NCBI RefSeq assembly: GCF_003688725.1
Contig: NZ_REFP01000009.1
Span: 1 to 64,000, forward strand
DNA length: 64,000 nt
From: Thermoactinomyces vulgaris
Lineage (GTDB): Bacteria > Bacillota > Bacilli > Thermoactinomycetales > Thermoactinomycetaceae
Direction of reading: 5' to 3'
Below, piece by piece: positions 17,244-25,748 of the stretch (position 1 is its first letter; every line of letters begins with the position of its first letter). A program made the translations under genes and the position numbers. The notes beneath the pieces were generated by a model. The model had not been told where the DNA came from and did no database searches. It worked only from the letters and a program-made list of their open reading frames with translations.

Positions 17244-17720
17244 ATGAATATCATCGAGTATTATTTGTTGCTCAGACTTCAATATCAAGAGTACCGTTGT
17301 CATCAATCGTTTTATGTCAGTTTGAACGAATTGGCCCGGGTCTTGTGTTGTTCCACCCGCAACGTAAAACGGTTGTTGCGAAAAATGGTGGATGACCAAC
17401 TGATCTTCTTTAAACCGGGCGGCGGGCGCGGCAAACGCTCCAAGTTGCAATTCAGACGGCCGCTACACCATGTATTCCCTTTATACATACAATTTTTGAT
17501 TCAACAAGGACAATTCCGGGAAGCCGTCCGCTGGATCAAAAGAGAAGGAATCCCGGCAAAAGTGCGCGAGCAGTGCTATCGCGAACTGCTCCGTCACTTG
17601 AGCTTTCCCGGAATTCCTCTTCATGAAATCAACGGGTTTCAACAACATCCCTTTCCGGTGACACCGACCATGATCGCTTCTTCCACCGGAAAATGGTATC
17701 TGGTGGAACGAAATGATTAA
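17244..17720 (+). CDS. SgrR-type N-terminal DNA-binding domain protein, possibly truncated
   Basis: A 158-residue protein that matches only the N-terminal SgrR_N winged-helix region: VSLNELARVLCCSTRNVKRLLRKMVDDQLIFFKPGGGRGKRSKLQF, then a short helical part (REAVRWIKREGIPAKVREQCYRELL). Full-length SgrR-type regulators continue with a ~400-residue solute-binding (SBP_bac_5) domain that senses the ligand. Here the frame ends after ~40 further residues and runs tail-to-tail into the GDPD gene, overlapping its stop codon. Ribosome site AAGGTGATGGC precedes the ATG. It is either a decayed regulator or a stand-alone DNA-binding domain. Confidence 0.7.
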   Translation: MNIIEYYLLLRLQYQEYRCHQSFYVSLNELARVLCCSTRNVKRLLRKMVDDQLIFFKPGGGRGKRSKLQFRRPLHHVFPLYIQFLIQQGQFREAVRWIKREGIPAKVREQCYRELLRHLSFPGIPLHEINGFQQHPFPVTPTMIASSTGKWYLVERND

Positions 17721-18703
17721 TCCTTAAAAAGCGGGGCCATGCGATCAATCCGGTTTGTCCAGATCCACCGGTTGTAACCTTCGGGGAGACGGTATACATC
17801 TTCGGCTTGGTCAAATCCATCTGAAAAGCCGCCGCTTCCCTTCACCAGAATCACCCGGGTGTCCACCCGGTCCATCCTTTCCAGGAACCGGTCAGGCCAT
17901 CCCCACAGCCAGGGAGCGATCTCATCCGGAATATGAATCTGGGTTTGCCGGCAACTTGCCGGGACATAACCGCTCCAACCCACGGCCAGATAAGAAAGCA
18001 GGCAACTTTTCAATGATGCTTTGCTCATCGTGCGGAGCTCCGGAAGCTGTTTTTGCAATTCTTCCACCGGTTGGTCTCCGCCATACACCGCCAATTGACG
18101 GAGGCGGTCTGCAGGGAGCGATTTAAGTTTTTCTGCAAGCACGATTCCCTCTTGGGGATCATTGCTTTTCACATGAATGAGCAGCATTTTTCCGGGGAAG
18201 GCCTGAAGCACTTCGTCCAGTGACGGCATCAAGCCGACGCCTTTCCCGCGAAAGGGATGCGTTTTTCCCCCATCGGCCGTATAACCATACCCCACATCCA
18301 ATTTCTTCAGTTCATCCATAGTATAATCGCGTACTTTCCCCTTGGCATTGGTCCGGCATTCCAGCATATGATCATGGAACACGGCAAACTGATGGTCTTT
18401 GGTCAGCTGAATATCCAGTTCGACCATGTCCGCTCCGGCCTGAAAAGCCGCACGCATGGAAGGAAGCGTGTTTTCCAGATAAGAATGTTCCGGCGGATGG
18501 ATCCGCTCGGCGGTGCAGGTGTCATTTTCCACCCCCTCCAAGTCAAAGGTTTGTGCCAGCCCGCGATGAGCCATGAGATACGGATCGCCAGAACGCGGTT
18601 TTGCCAAAAGAGAAGTGTTGTTGACATAAACCAAAGAGACGAACAGCAAAAGAACCACAAGAATCCAAATCCATTTGCGCTTGCTTTTTTTGATTCCTGC
18701 CAA
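17717..18703 (-). CDS. Membrane-anchored glycerophosphodiester phosphodiesterase family protein
   Basis: A 328-residue protein with one N-terminal membrane segment (WIWILVVLLLFVSLVYV) and a GDPD TIM barrel outside. The catalytic elements are present: LMAHRGLAQ (first His-Arg-Gly), PENT-like site given here as SYLENTLPSMRAAFQAGADMVELDIQLTKDHQFAVFHD (metal Glu/Asp residues and second His). GDPDs release sn-glycerol 3-phosphate from glycerophosphodiesters. An insertion with three Cys residues lies between the first His and the EN motif. Its stop overlaps that of the convergent SgrR-like gene by 3-4 nt. No partner genes nearby. Confidence 0.88.
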   Translation of the reverse strand: MAGIKKSKRKWIWILVVLLLFVSLVYVNNTSLLAKPRSGDPYLMAHRGLAQTFDLEGVENDTCTAERIHPPEHSYLENTLPSMRAAFQAGADMVELDIQLTKDHQFAVFHDHMLECRTNAKGKVRDYTMDELKKLDVGYGYTADGGKTHPFRGKGVGLMPSLDEVLQAFPGKMLLIHVKSNDPQEGIVLAEKLKSLPADRLRQLAVYGGDQPVEELQKQLPELRTMSKASLKSCLLSYLAVGWSGYVPASCRQTQIHIPDEIAPWLWGWPDRFLERMDRVDTRVILVKGSGGFSDGFDQAEDVYRLPEGYNRWIWTNRIDRMAPLFKD

Positions 18704-18817
18704 TTCCCTTTCACCCTTTCATGTGCATCGGTCGGTTGAATGATTCCTTTGTTTATCATAGCCGGCCGGCTGAATAAAAAAAGATCCTTCTTTCCCCGCT
18801 TTTGTCCCCTTTTTCAA

Positions 18818-18850
18818 GCAAAAAGCGGAAAGGTGTTTTCTCCTTTCCGC
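18818..18850 (-). terminator. Terminator left behind the dead BCCT transporter gene
   Basis: On the minus strand GCGGAAAGG pairs with CCTTTCCGC, then TTTTTGC. It directly follows the BCCT remnant and probably was its terminator. Confidence 0.75.
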
Positions 18851-18858
18851 GCACCACC

Positions 18859-19100
18859 TTAATTTTTCTCTTGTCTTAAAGATTTGATCAGGGAAAAACT
18901 CATCAAAATCAAAATAATGGCAAAAGGAAGAGCTGAAATCAAGGCGGCGGTCTGCAATCCTTCCAAGCCGCTGCTGATGATGAGAACGGCCGTAATGGCG
19001 GCCATCAACGTTCCCCAGATGAAGCGGCGCAGGATGGAAGGATCGGAGTTCGCGCCGGATGTCATCATCCCCAGCACAAATGTTGCCGAATCAGCCAAAC
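18859..19100 (-). pseudogene. C-terminal remnant of a BCCT (betaine/carnitine/choline) transporter
   Basis: The last ~79 codons match the C-terminal end of BCCT transporters such as OpuD/BetP: ADSATFVLGMMTSGANSDPS, then WGTLMAAITAVLIISSGLEGLQTAALISALPFAIILILMSFSLIKSLR. A working member has about 500 residues and 12 membrane segments; here only about the last two or three remain, and the frame upstream of about 19095 loses all likeness before the galM terminator. There is no start or promoter. It is a leftover of a deletion between the xylose operon and the GDPD gene. Confidence 0.8.
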
Positions 19101-19253
19101 TTCCCGGGCCCTCAATTTGCACCGGCAATCCCTGGTGTACCGTCTGCGCAAAATTGAATCGTTGACCGGACGGTCCCTGGAAAATCCCGATGATCTGTTT
19201 CTGCTTGACCTGAGTATCAAACTGTGGACCACGGGAATGGTTTTGAATCAGAA

Positions 19254-19283
19254 ATAAAAAAAAGCGGCCCGTTAGGGCCACGC
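19254..19283 (-). terminator. Terminator of the xylose-type operon
   Basis: On the minus strand GTGGCCC-TAAC-GGGCCGC followed by TTTTTTTATTT, starting ~12 nt after the galM stop. Confidence 0.85.
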
Positions 19284-19292
19284 CATCTGCCA

Positions 19293-20324
19293 CTATTTGA
19301 TTCCAAACGAAAAAACCGTTTTTTTGCGGTAAACTTCATCCCTCTTTAATAGCACGGACGGAAACCTCTGATCATGCAAGGAGGCAGGCGATGCTTGTGT
19401 TTCAAAACAAACTCCCAAATATTTTCTCGACCATCCCCCCGCCAGCATCCGGTCCTTTTTCATCTGATTGGATGTATACAAGACCATCCCCGGCTGGTTT
19501 GTAATGATTTGCATCATCCGGCCGCTTTTTATTTCTTCGACTGACACGCATCCCGGGTTGGAAGCAAAGAAAAAATAGTGGTCATATCCGCCGCCAACCA
19601 TCCGGTTTTGCGGATGGCTGCCGGTAAAACCGTCTTTCAGATTTCGTCCCTGCCCAAAATCAAACGGGGTTTGGCGGACGGAAAGGATTCTTCCCGTCGG
19701 AAGCAACGCTTCGTCCAATTCCGCAAAACGGGAAGCATTCATCCGCACCCGGTGGTTTTCAACGGTATCCTTCAAGTTCCCCGACAAATTAAAATAGGAG
19801 TGGTTGGTCAAGGTAACCGGGGTCGTCCGGTCCGTGACAGCTTGATAATCCATGACCAACTCATTTTTCCGGTTCAGCCAATAGATCACCGTTACTTTGA
19901 CGTTTCCGGGATATCCGCTTTCTCCGTCTTTGCTTTCATAACACAGCTTCACGCCGACACCCTCCGGTGTTTGAAGCGGTTCCGCTTCCCAAATCACTTG
20001 GTGAAACCCCTGCGATCCGCCGTGCAAATGATTGTTCCCCTCATTTTTTTCCAGTTTAAATGTTTGATCATTCCATTGAAATTCGGCCCCTTGGATCCGG
20101 CCTGCCACCGGCCCGATCAACGCCCCCAGATAATAAGGATCCGTCTCATAATCCTTCTCCTTTTCATATCCCAAAACAATATTTTCCACTTTGCCAAAGC
20201 GATCTGGGACCATGATTTTTTGGATGATCCCGCCATAATTTAATACATGGATTTCAATTCCTTCCCTGTTTTGGAGAATGAATTTTTTCCATTTTTCGTG
20301 GAGCCGGATGGTTTGAACATGCAC
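19293..20324 (-). CDS. galM: Aldose 1-epimerase (mutarotase)
   Basis: Interconverts the alpha and beta anomers of free sugars, here probably xylose or glucose released from oligosaccharides. The 343-residue protein shows the family motifs NNHLHGGSQGFHQV (catalytic His region), TNHSYFNLSG (second His) and a GGGYDHYFFF block; the general-base Glu lies in GVCFETQ. GTG 20324 follows GGGAGGG by six bases and is the sensible start although the frame is open further up. It is the last gene of the xylose-type operon, 14 nt after the symporter. Confidence 0.93.
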   Translation of the reverse strand: MHVQTIRLHEKWKKFILQNREGIEIHVLNYGGIIQKIMVPDRFGKVENIVLGYEKEKDYETDPYYLGALIGPVAGRIQGAEFQWNDQTFKLEKNEGNNHLHGGSQGFHQVIWEAEPLQTPEGVGVKLCYESKDGESGYPGNVKVTVIYWLNRKNELVMDYQAVTDRTTPVTLTNHSYFNLSGNLKDTVENHRVRMNASRFAELDEALLPTGRILSVRQTPFDFGQGRNLKDGFTGSHPQNRMVGGGYDHYFFFASNPGCVSVEEIKSGRMMQIITNQPGMVLYTSNQMKKDRMLAGGWSRKYLGVCFETQASPASLHDQRFPSVLLKRDEVYRKKTVFSFGIK

Positions 20325-20337
20325 CGGATTCCCTCCC

Positions 20338-21714
20338 TCAATGATTTCGGCTTTGAATTTCCTGTCTGATTTTCGGCATTTTTTTCTCATAATCCAACAA
20401 CATGAGCACCCCGAGCATCAAGAGAATGACGAGGAACGGAAAATACATAAACATCGACTTGATCGCGAAAACGGCACTTTCCGACTGGACGCCGGCATTG
20501 GCCACGTACCCTCCGATTTGCAGGGCCCAACCGACCAGAGCGGAGGTGAGTCCTTGTCCGATTTTCATGCCGGCGCTGGTCAAGCTGAAGACCGAGCCTT
20601 GAACCGGCACGCCGGATTTCCAATAAACCAGATCCCCCACATCCGCCACGATGGCACTCAGCCCTGCCTGCAAGGGAACCAATCCGATGGCGTTGATCAC
20701 AATGCCGATAATCAAGGCGATTAAATTTTCGGAAAACACCATCATGATCAAGGACCCGGCGGCTGAAATCAACAACCCGTAACAGGCGCTTTTTTTCATT
20801 CCGAATTTGCCTACCACATACGGGGCAAAAAAGAGTCCTGCCAGCAAAGGAATCAATCCGGCTGTGCTTAAGACGCCCATCAGATTCGGCTGATGGAAAA
20901 TGTAAGACGCATAATAAATTCTTGCCCCTGTTTCCGTTTGGCGCAGATACCACAACAAGTACAAAATCAAAGCCAGAATAAAGTATTTGTTGGTAAACAG
21001 CACCTTCATGGTCGGGAAAAAAGAGGTTTTGGTTTCTGCTTTTTTCTTTTTGGCCACATTTCTTTCTTTGACAAACCAACCGGTGATCATCAGGGGAACG
21101 GCGCACAGCATCCCGTAAATGGCCGCGGTGACGGTCCAACCTTGCTGGCCGCCGCCGAATGTTCCGACCAACACGGTGGTGAACGTGGTGATAATCCATA
21201 CCGCCGCATTGGCGAAAATAAACCGGATGCTTCCCAAAGCGACACGGTCTTTTTCACGGTTGGTCATGAATGAGGTCAACGAAGCATAAGCGACATTGTT
21301 CGCCGTGTAAAAAACCGCAGAAATTAAAAGATAAACCGTAAAAATATAAGCAATTTTCCAAATATCACTGATATCATCCGGCACATGAAACAACATGAAT
21401 GTCAGGATTCCGAGAACCGGAGCCGTCCAAAACACCCACGGTTTGGCTTTCCCCATTTTTGTCCGGGTATGGTCAATGATGTTTCCCATGAACAGATCCG
21501 TGAAGCCGTCAAAAATCCGGGCAATCAAAATAATCGTTCCGATCACCCCGGCTTGAATCCCCACCGTATCCGTCATGTAAATCGTGATAAACGAAGCGAT
21601 GAAGGTCCAACTGAAATTGGCACCGAAATCCCCGATCCCAAACGTCAGTTTCTCCAGCATTGTCAACTTCGGGGTTTCCCCGGCCTTCGGTTTGTACTCC
21701 CTGATGTGTTCCAT
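20338..21714 (-). CDS. GPH-family glycoside/pentoside:cation symporter
   Basis: A 458-residue, 12-segment transporter of the glycoside-pentoside-hexuronide family (XynP/MelB/XylP type), bringing in sugars or oligosaccharides with Na+ or H+. Visible are the early ...LTFGIGDFGANFSWTFI segment, the DGFTDLFMGNIIDHTRTKMGKAKPW loop typical for the family, and a C-terminal hydrophilic tail. Together with the GH3 glycosidase, kinase and mutarotase, xylosides or xylo-oligosaccharides are the likely cargo; this is inferred from context. Confidence 0.92.
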   Translation of the reverse strand: MEHIREYKPKAGETPKLTMLEKLTFGIGDFGANFSWTFIASFITIYMTDTVGIQAGVIGTIILIARIFDGFTDLFMGNIIDHTRTKMGKAKPWVFWTAPVLGILTFMLFHVPDDISDIWKIAYIFTVYLLISAVFYTANNVAYASLTSFMTNREKDRVALGSIRFIFANAAVWIITTFTTVLVGTFGGGQQGWTVTAAIYGMLCAVPLMITGWFVKERNVAKKKKAETKTSFFPTMKVLFTNKYFILALILYLLWYLRQTETGARIYYASYIFHQPNLMGVLSTAGLIPLLAGLFFAPYVVGKFGMKKSACYGLLISAAGSLIMMVFSENLIALIIGIVINAIGLVPLQAGLSAIVADVGDLVYWKSGVPVQGSVFSLTSAGMKIGQGLTSALVGWALQIGGYVANAGVQSESAVFAIKSMFMYFPFLVILLMLGVLMLLDYEKKMPKIRQEIQSRNH

Positions 21715-21790
21715 ACAAATCCCCCAAACACTTTAAATTTTGGTTGGGACACGGAAAAGACCCGTCCGGCCTTTTCCGCGCGCAAAAGAA

Positions 21791-23869
21791 TCACAACGTG
21801 ACCTTGCCTTTGATCAAATCCCGCTCATGGCTGCTGTTTCCGATATAGACTTCATACTCCATATGCTCCAGCTCCCACTGGCGGGTTTTGGGATTAAACC
21901 ACTTCAGCTTATCAACGGGGCACCGGATCTCCACTTTTTTGGCCTCTCCCGGTTGAAGGCGGACGCGTTCAAACCCGCGCAACACTTTCACCGGCCGGTC
22001 CACTTTGGCCTGGCTGAATCCGACATACATCTGGATGACTTCATCCCCCGCCCGGTTTCCGGTGTTTTTGACCGTACAGCTGGCAGTGACCCACCCGTCG
22101 CCGGCGGAAAACCCGGCATCATACAGATCAAACGTGGTGTAAGACAAGCCAAACCCATACGGCAAAGACGGTTCGACCCCTTCTTTTTCCAATTTGACAT
22201 AACCATGGTCATATCCATAGACAATCTCATCGGCTTCCCAATCGACCGGTGGGAGATGGCTCTCCTTTTTGGGGACAACAAACGGCAGCTTTCCGCCGGG
22301 ATTCACATCGCCGAATAACGTTTTGGCAATCGCAGTTCCGCCTTCCATCCCCGGATAATAAGCCATCAGAATGGAGGAAACGAAATCTTTCCACTCCTCG
22401 ATCATGATCATGTTCCCGCCGATCAAAACGACTGCAGAATTTTGATTCACCGGCCCCACGGCTTGAATCAACCGGATCTCTTCTTCATGGAGCCCCAAGG
22501 ACCGGACCCGGTCTCCGCCCACCGCATCAAACCCGGCACCGATGGCGGACAATCCGCTGTCATCCTGAGCATTGTTGATATATTCACCTTCATCATCATG
22601 GTCATAGCCCACCGCAAAAATGACCGCATCCGCCGTGGCGGCCAATTTTCGGGCCCGCCCGATGTCTTGTCCGTCATCAAAAATCACTTCGGCACCGGGG
22701 ACAATTCGCCGGATTCCTTCCACCGGTGTCACCACATATTCGGGATAAACCCGGCTGGAACCATGATCGCCCGTATTTTCTTTGCTCCCCAGCCGGCCGA
22801 TTACTGCGATGCGCTTGCAACGTTCTTTGGAAAATGGAAGCGTCTCATGCTTGTTTTGTAGCAGGGTCATCGACTTTTCCGCCGCTTCCAGCGCCAAAGC
22901 AACATGTTCTTTGCAGCCGACAACCTCTTCGCCGTATTTTTTTTCATCCGCTTCCGAAAAAGCCAGAAGCGTCCGGACAATGCGCACGGCGGCTTCATCG
23001 ATTTTCTTTTCGGGAACTTGGCCGTTTTTGACCGCTTCCACCAATTTTTCGCCAAAGTATTTCACAGCGTTCATTTCGATGTCCATCCCGCCGTTGGCCG
23101 CTTCAACCGTATCCCGGACTCCCCACAAGAAGTCGCTGATCACAAATCCGTCAAAGTCCCATTCGCCTTTGAGCACCTGATTCAGCAAATAATCATGATG
23201 TCCGCAATACGTTCCCCGGTATTTGTTGTAAGCACTCATCACACAAGCCGCCCCGGCGTCGATCACGTCTTTGAAATGGGCCAGATACACTTCCCGTTCC
23301 GTGCGCTCGTCCGCTTTCACATTGACCGTAAACCGGGCATTTTCCATGCTGTTAAATGCAAAATGCTTGACGCAGGCAATCACGTTTTCACTCTGGACTC
23401 CTTTGGCCAGGTGAGAGCCCATCACCCCCAGATGGAACGAATCCTCCCCGTACGTCTCCTGGCTCCTTCCCCATCCGGGATGGCGCGGAAGATTGATGCA
23501 AACTCCCCCGAACAAGTTCCCGCCAAGTGCTTTCACTTCTTTCCCGATCGCCTGTCCGATTCTTTCTTCCAAGTCTTTGTCAAAGGTCGCCCCTCTGGCC
23601 ATGGAAACCGGGAAACAGGTGCTTCGATTTCCCGACACCGCCCCGCGCGGCCCGTCGACAAACTTGACGGCCGGCACGCCCAGGCGTCGGTTCCCACCCG
23701 CTTCATAAGGAACTTCATTGTAGCGGATGCCTTTTTTGTCTTCCTCAACCAAGTCTTCTCTCGTCAAATTCCCGCTCATCAGATACACTTTTTCTTCCAA
23801 GGTCATTTGGCTGACGATTTCCTTGGCCTTTTCGGTGAAAGATAACCGGTATGCTTTGTCTGCCTTCAC
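21791..23869 (-). CDS. Glycoside hydrolase family 3 beta-glycosidase (beta-xylosidase or beta-glucosidase)
   Basis: A 692-residue, leaderless (cytosolic) GH3 enzyme. Domains in order: (beta/alpha)8 barrel to ~300 with ACVKHFAFNS and the nucleophile Asp in FDGFVISDF; alpha/beta sandwich (~310-560); and a C-terminal fibronectin-III-like domain from ~610 (GDEVIQMYVGF ... ERVRLQPGEAKKVEIR). It would hydrolyse imported beta-linked oligosaccharides. Substrate cannot be read from sequence; the operon with xylulokinase under XylR suggests beta-xylosides. Ribosome site AAGAGGAGG precedes ATG. Confidence 0.9.
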   Translation of the reverse strand: MKADKAYRLSFTEKAKEIVSQMTLEEKVYLMSGNLTREDLVEEDKKGIRYNEVPYEAGGNRRLGVPAVKFVDGPRGAVSGNRSTCFPVSMARGATFDKDLEERIGQAIGKEVKALGGNLFGGVCINLPRHPGWGRSQETYGEDSFHLGVMGSHLAKGVQSENVIACVKHFAFNSMENARFTVNVKADERTEREVYLAHFKDVIDAGAACVMSAYNKYRGTYCGHHDYLLNQVLKGEWDFDGFVISDFLWGVRDTVEAANGGMDIEMNAVKYFGEKLVEAVKNGQVPEKKIDEAAVRIVRTLLAFSEADEKKYGEEVVGCKEHVALALEAAEKSMTLLQNKHETLPFSKERCKRIAVIGRLGSKENTGDHGSSRVYPEYVVTPVEGIRRIVPGAEVIFDDGQDIGRARKLAATADAVIFAVGYDHDDEGEYINNAQDDSGLSAIGAGFDAVGGDRVRSLGLHEEEIRLIQAVGPVNQNSAVVLIGGNMIMIEEWKDFVSSILMAYYPGMEGGTAIAKTLFGDVNPGGKLPFVVPKKESHLPPVDWEADEIVYGYDHGYVKLEKEGVEPSLPYGFGLSYTTFDLYDAGFSAGDGWVTASCTVKNTGNRAGDEVIQMYVGFSQAKVDRPVKVLRGFERVRLQPGEAKKVEIRCPVDKLKWFNPKTRQWELEHMEYEVYIGNSSHERDLIKGKVTL

Positions 23870-23893
23870 CTACGCATCCTCCTCTTTAAAAGA

Positions 23894-25399
23894 TCATCCT
23901 CCATGGCGGAACGCCTGCAATTGACGGCTCAGTCCGCTGGTAGCCGGATAAATTTCCCGGTAGATCCGAAACAGTTGCCGGTATTTTTTCACGTTTTCCG
24001 GAATCGGCTCGTAAACCCGTTCCTCTTTGACGAATTGCTCCGCACATTCTGATAACGATTCAAACCAGCCGCATCCGGCAGCCGCCAGCATGGCCGCTCC
24101 CATCCCCGGGCCTTGTTCGCTTTTCAGTTTCACGACTTTGGCCCCGAAAATATCCGCCTGCATTTGCAGCCATGTTTCATTTTTGGCCCCGCCGCCGATG
24201 GAGATCACCTGATCCACCTTTTTGCCGTTTGCACGAAACATTTCCACGGATTCATTCAGCGAAAAGGTGATTCCCTCCAACACGGAACGGACCAAATGCT
24301 CCTTTTGATGCGAACTGTCCAGTCCGATCCAACTTCCGCGAATCAAGGCATCGGCATGCGGTGTTCGTTCCCCGGCAATATAAGGGGTAAACAGCAGGCC
24401 GTCCGCCCCGGCGGGAATCCGGTCGATCCCGTTTAACAGTTCGTCAAAATCCCCGTCGTTGGCTAAGACCTCTTTCAACCAGGACAAACTGTACCCGGCG
24501 GCCAACGTGACGCCCATGGTGTAAAACGCATCGGGGGCGCCATGGTTAAAATAATGGACTTTTCCGCCAAAGTCTTTGGTTCCGTCTTTTTCATACGTTA
24601 AAACCACTCCGGAAGTCCCGATGCTGACAAGCGTTTTTCCTTCTTTTAAAATTCCGGCCCCAATCGCGCCGCAGGCATTATCCGCCCCTCCGGCAAAGAC
24701 GCGGGTCGCCGGCGACAAGCCGGTCTCTTTTGTGATTTCCGGTGTGACCGTACCGACTTCATCTACCGAGTCAATAAGTGGCGGACACAGGCGCATGTCC
24801 ACCCCGACCCGTTCCCCGATTTCCCGGCTCCATGTTTTTTCCGGCACATTCATCAAAAGGGTGCCCGCCGCATCGGAATAGTCCATATGAAGTTTCCCGG
24901 TGAGCTTAAAGCGCACATAATCTTTGGGCAGGACAAAAGCGCCGGCTTTTTGATACAAATGTGGTTCATGCTTTTTCACCCAGAGGAGTTTCGGCAAGGT
25001 GAACCCTTCCAAGGCCGGGTTTTTGGTGATTTCGAGCAACCTTTCTTTGCCCACCCGCTCTTCGATCTCCCGGCATTCTTCCGTCGTGCGCGTATCATTC
25101 CACAAAATGGCGTTTCTCAGCACTTCCAGGTTTTCATCCAGCAGCACCAAGCCGTGCATCTGCCCGGAAAAACTGATCCCCTCAATGTCTTCGGGATCCC
25201 CCGCAAATTGGTGCAAAAGCTCTTTTAATCCGCTGATGGTGGCCTTCACCCAATCATCCGGGTTTTGTTCGCTCCACCCAGACCTTTCCTGAATCAGCGG
25301 ATAGGATTTGGAGACTTGTAATACCACTTCCCCCGGCTTGTTGACCAGAAGAAGCTTGACTGCACTCGTCCCCAAATCGACACCGATGACATATTTCAT
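23894..25399 (-). CDS. xylB: Xylulokinase
   Basis: Phosphorylates D-xylulose to xylulose 5-phosphate for the pentose phosphate pathway. The 501-residue FGGY kinase has VIGVDLGTSAVKLLLV at the start, SFSGQMHGLVLL (typical of XylB), WNDTRTTEE, the SIGTSGVV phosphate loop, and GGGAKNETWLQMQADIFG near the end. ATG 25399 follows AGGAG at 10 nt. First gene of the minus-strand operon, behind the promoter with xylO and cre and divergent from xylR. Its usual partner xylA (xylose isomerase) is not in the operon or the window. Confidence 0.94.
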   Translation of the reverse strand: MKYVIGVDLGTSAVKLLLVNKPGEVVLQVSKSYPLIQERSGWSEQNPDDWVKATISGLKELLHQFAGDPEDIEGISFSGQMHGLVLLDENLEVLRNAILWNDTRTTEECREIEERVGKERLLEITKNPALEGFTLPKLLWVKKHEPHLYQKAGAFVLPKDYVRFKLTGKLHMDYSDAAGTLLMNVPEKTWSREIGERVGVDMRLCPPLIDSVDEVGTVTPEITKETGLSPATRVFAGGADNACGAIGAGILKEGKTLVSIGTSGVVLTYEKDGTKDFGGKVHYFNHGAPDAFYTMGVTLAAGYSLSWLKEVLANDGDFDELLNGIDRIPAGADGLLFTPYIAGERTPHADALIRGSWIGLDSSHQKEHLVRSVLEGITFSLNESVEMFRANGKKVDQVISIGGGAKNETWLQMQADIFGAKVVKLKSEQGPGMGAAMLAAAGCGWFESLSECAEQFVKEERVYEPIPENVKKYRQLFRIYREIYPATSGLSRQLQAFRHGG

Positions 25400-25530
25400 A
25401 TTGAACCAGCTCCTGTCTCCATGTTGCCTGCAGGTTTCTTTCAACCGCAAATTTAGAAAGAATATTATGCCATTTGACGGAATTTCCTGACATCCCGGAA
25501 ACCTTTCCAGCCCACACTCAGCGAAACTTT

Positions 25531-25577
25531 GTTTAATTGTTAAACTAAGATTAACACTTTGATGAAAGCGTTGTCAA
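25531..25577 (-). promoter_or_regulatory. xyl operon promoter with overlapping cre and xylO
   Basis: On the minus strand TTGACA (25572-25577), 18 nt, TAATCT (25548-25553). The -35 overlaps TGAAAGCGTTGTCA (25563-25576 as read on plus), a full match to the catabolite-control cre consensus TGWAANCGNTNWCA. Immediately downstream lies GTTTAATTGTTAAAC (25531-25545), a 6-3-6 palindrome resembling XylR operators of Bacillus. This gives xylose induction plus glucose repression on one promoter. Confidence 0.8.
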
Positions 25578-25748
25578 TAAAAATAAGAATATATCCAAAT
25601 ATATAATTTCTATATATAATAAAATACAAAATCCACGGCGGTTGGCAGCATAACTTTGTATAAACCATAAACAATCATTGCGCATGAACCGAACCATGGA
25701 GTATGATAAAATTTCAACAACAGAGGTTGCAGTAAGGAGAAAAAAGAA

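Noticed and set aside
19101-19293. N-terminal part of the frame leading into the BCCT remnant
   Set aside because: It covers the galM terminator and has no similarity to BCCT segments; only the last ~79 codons count.
22904-23845. Long plus-strand frame (313 codons) across the GH3 gene
   Set aside because: Antisense shadow of a well-supported GH3 gene; no ribosome site and no family motifs.
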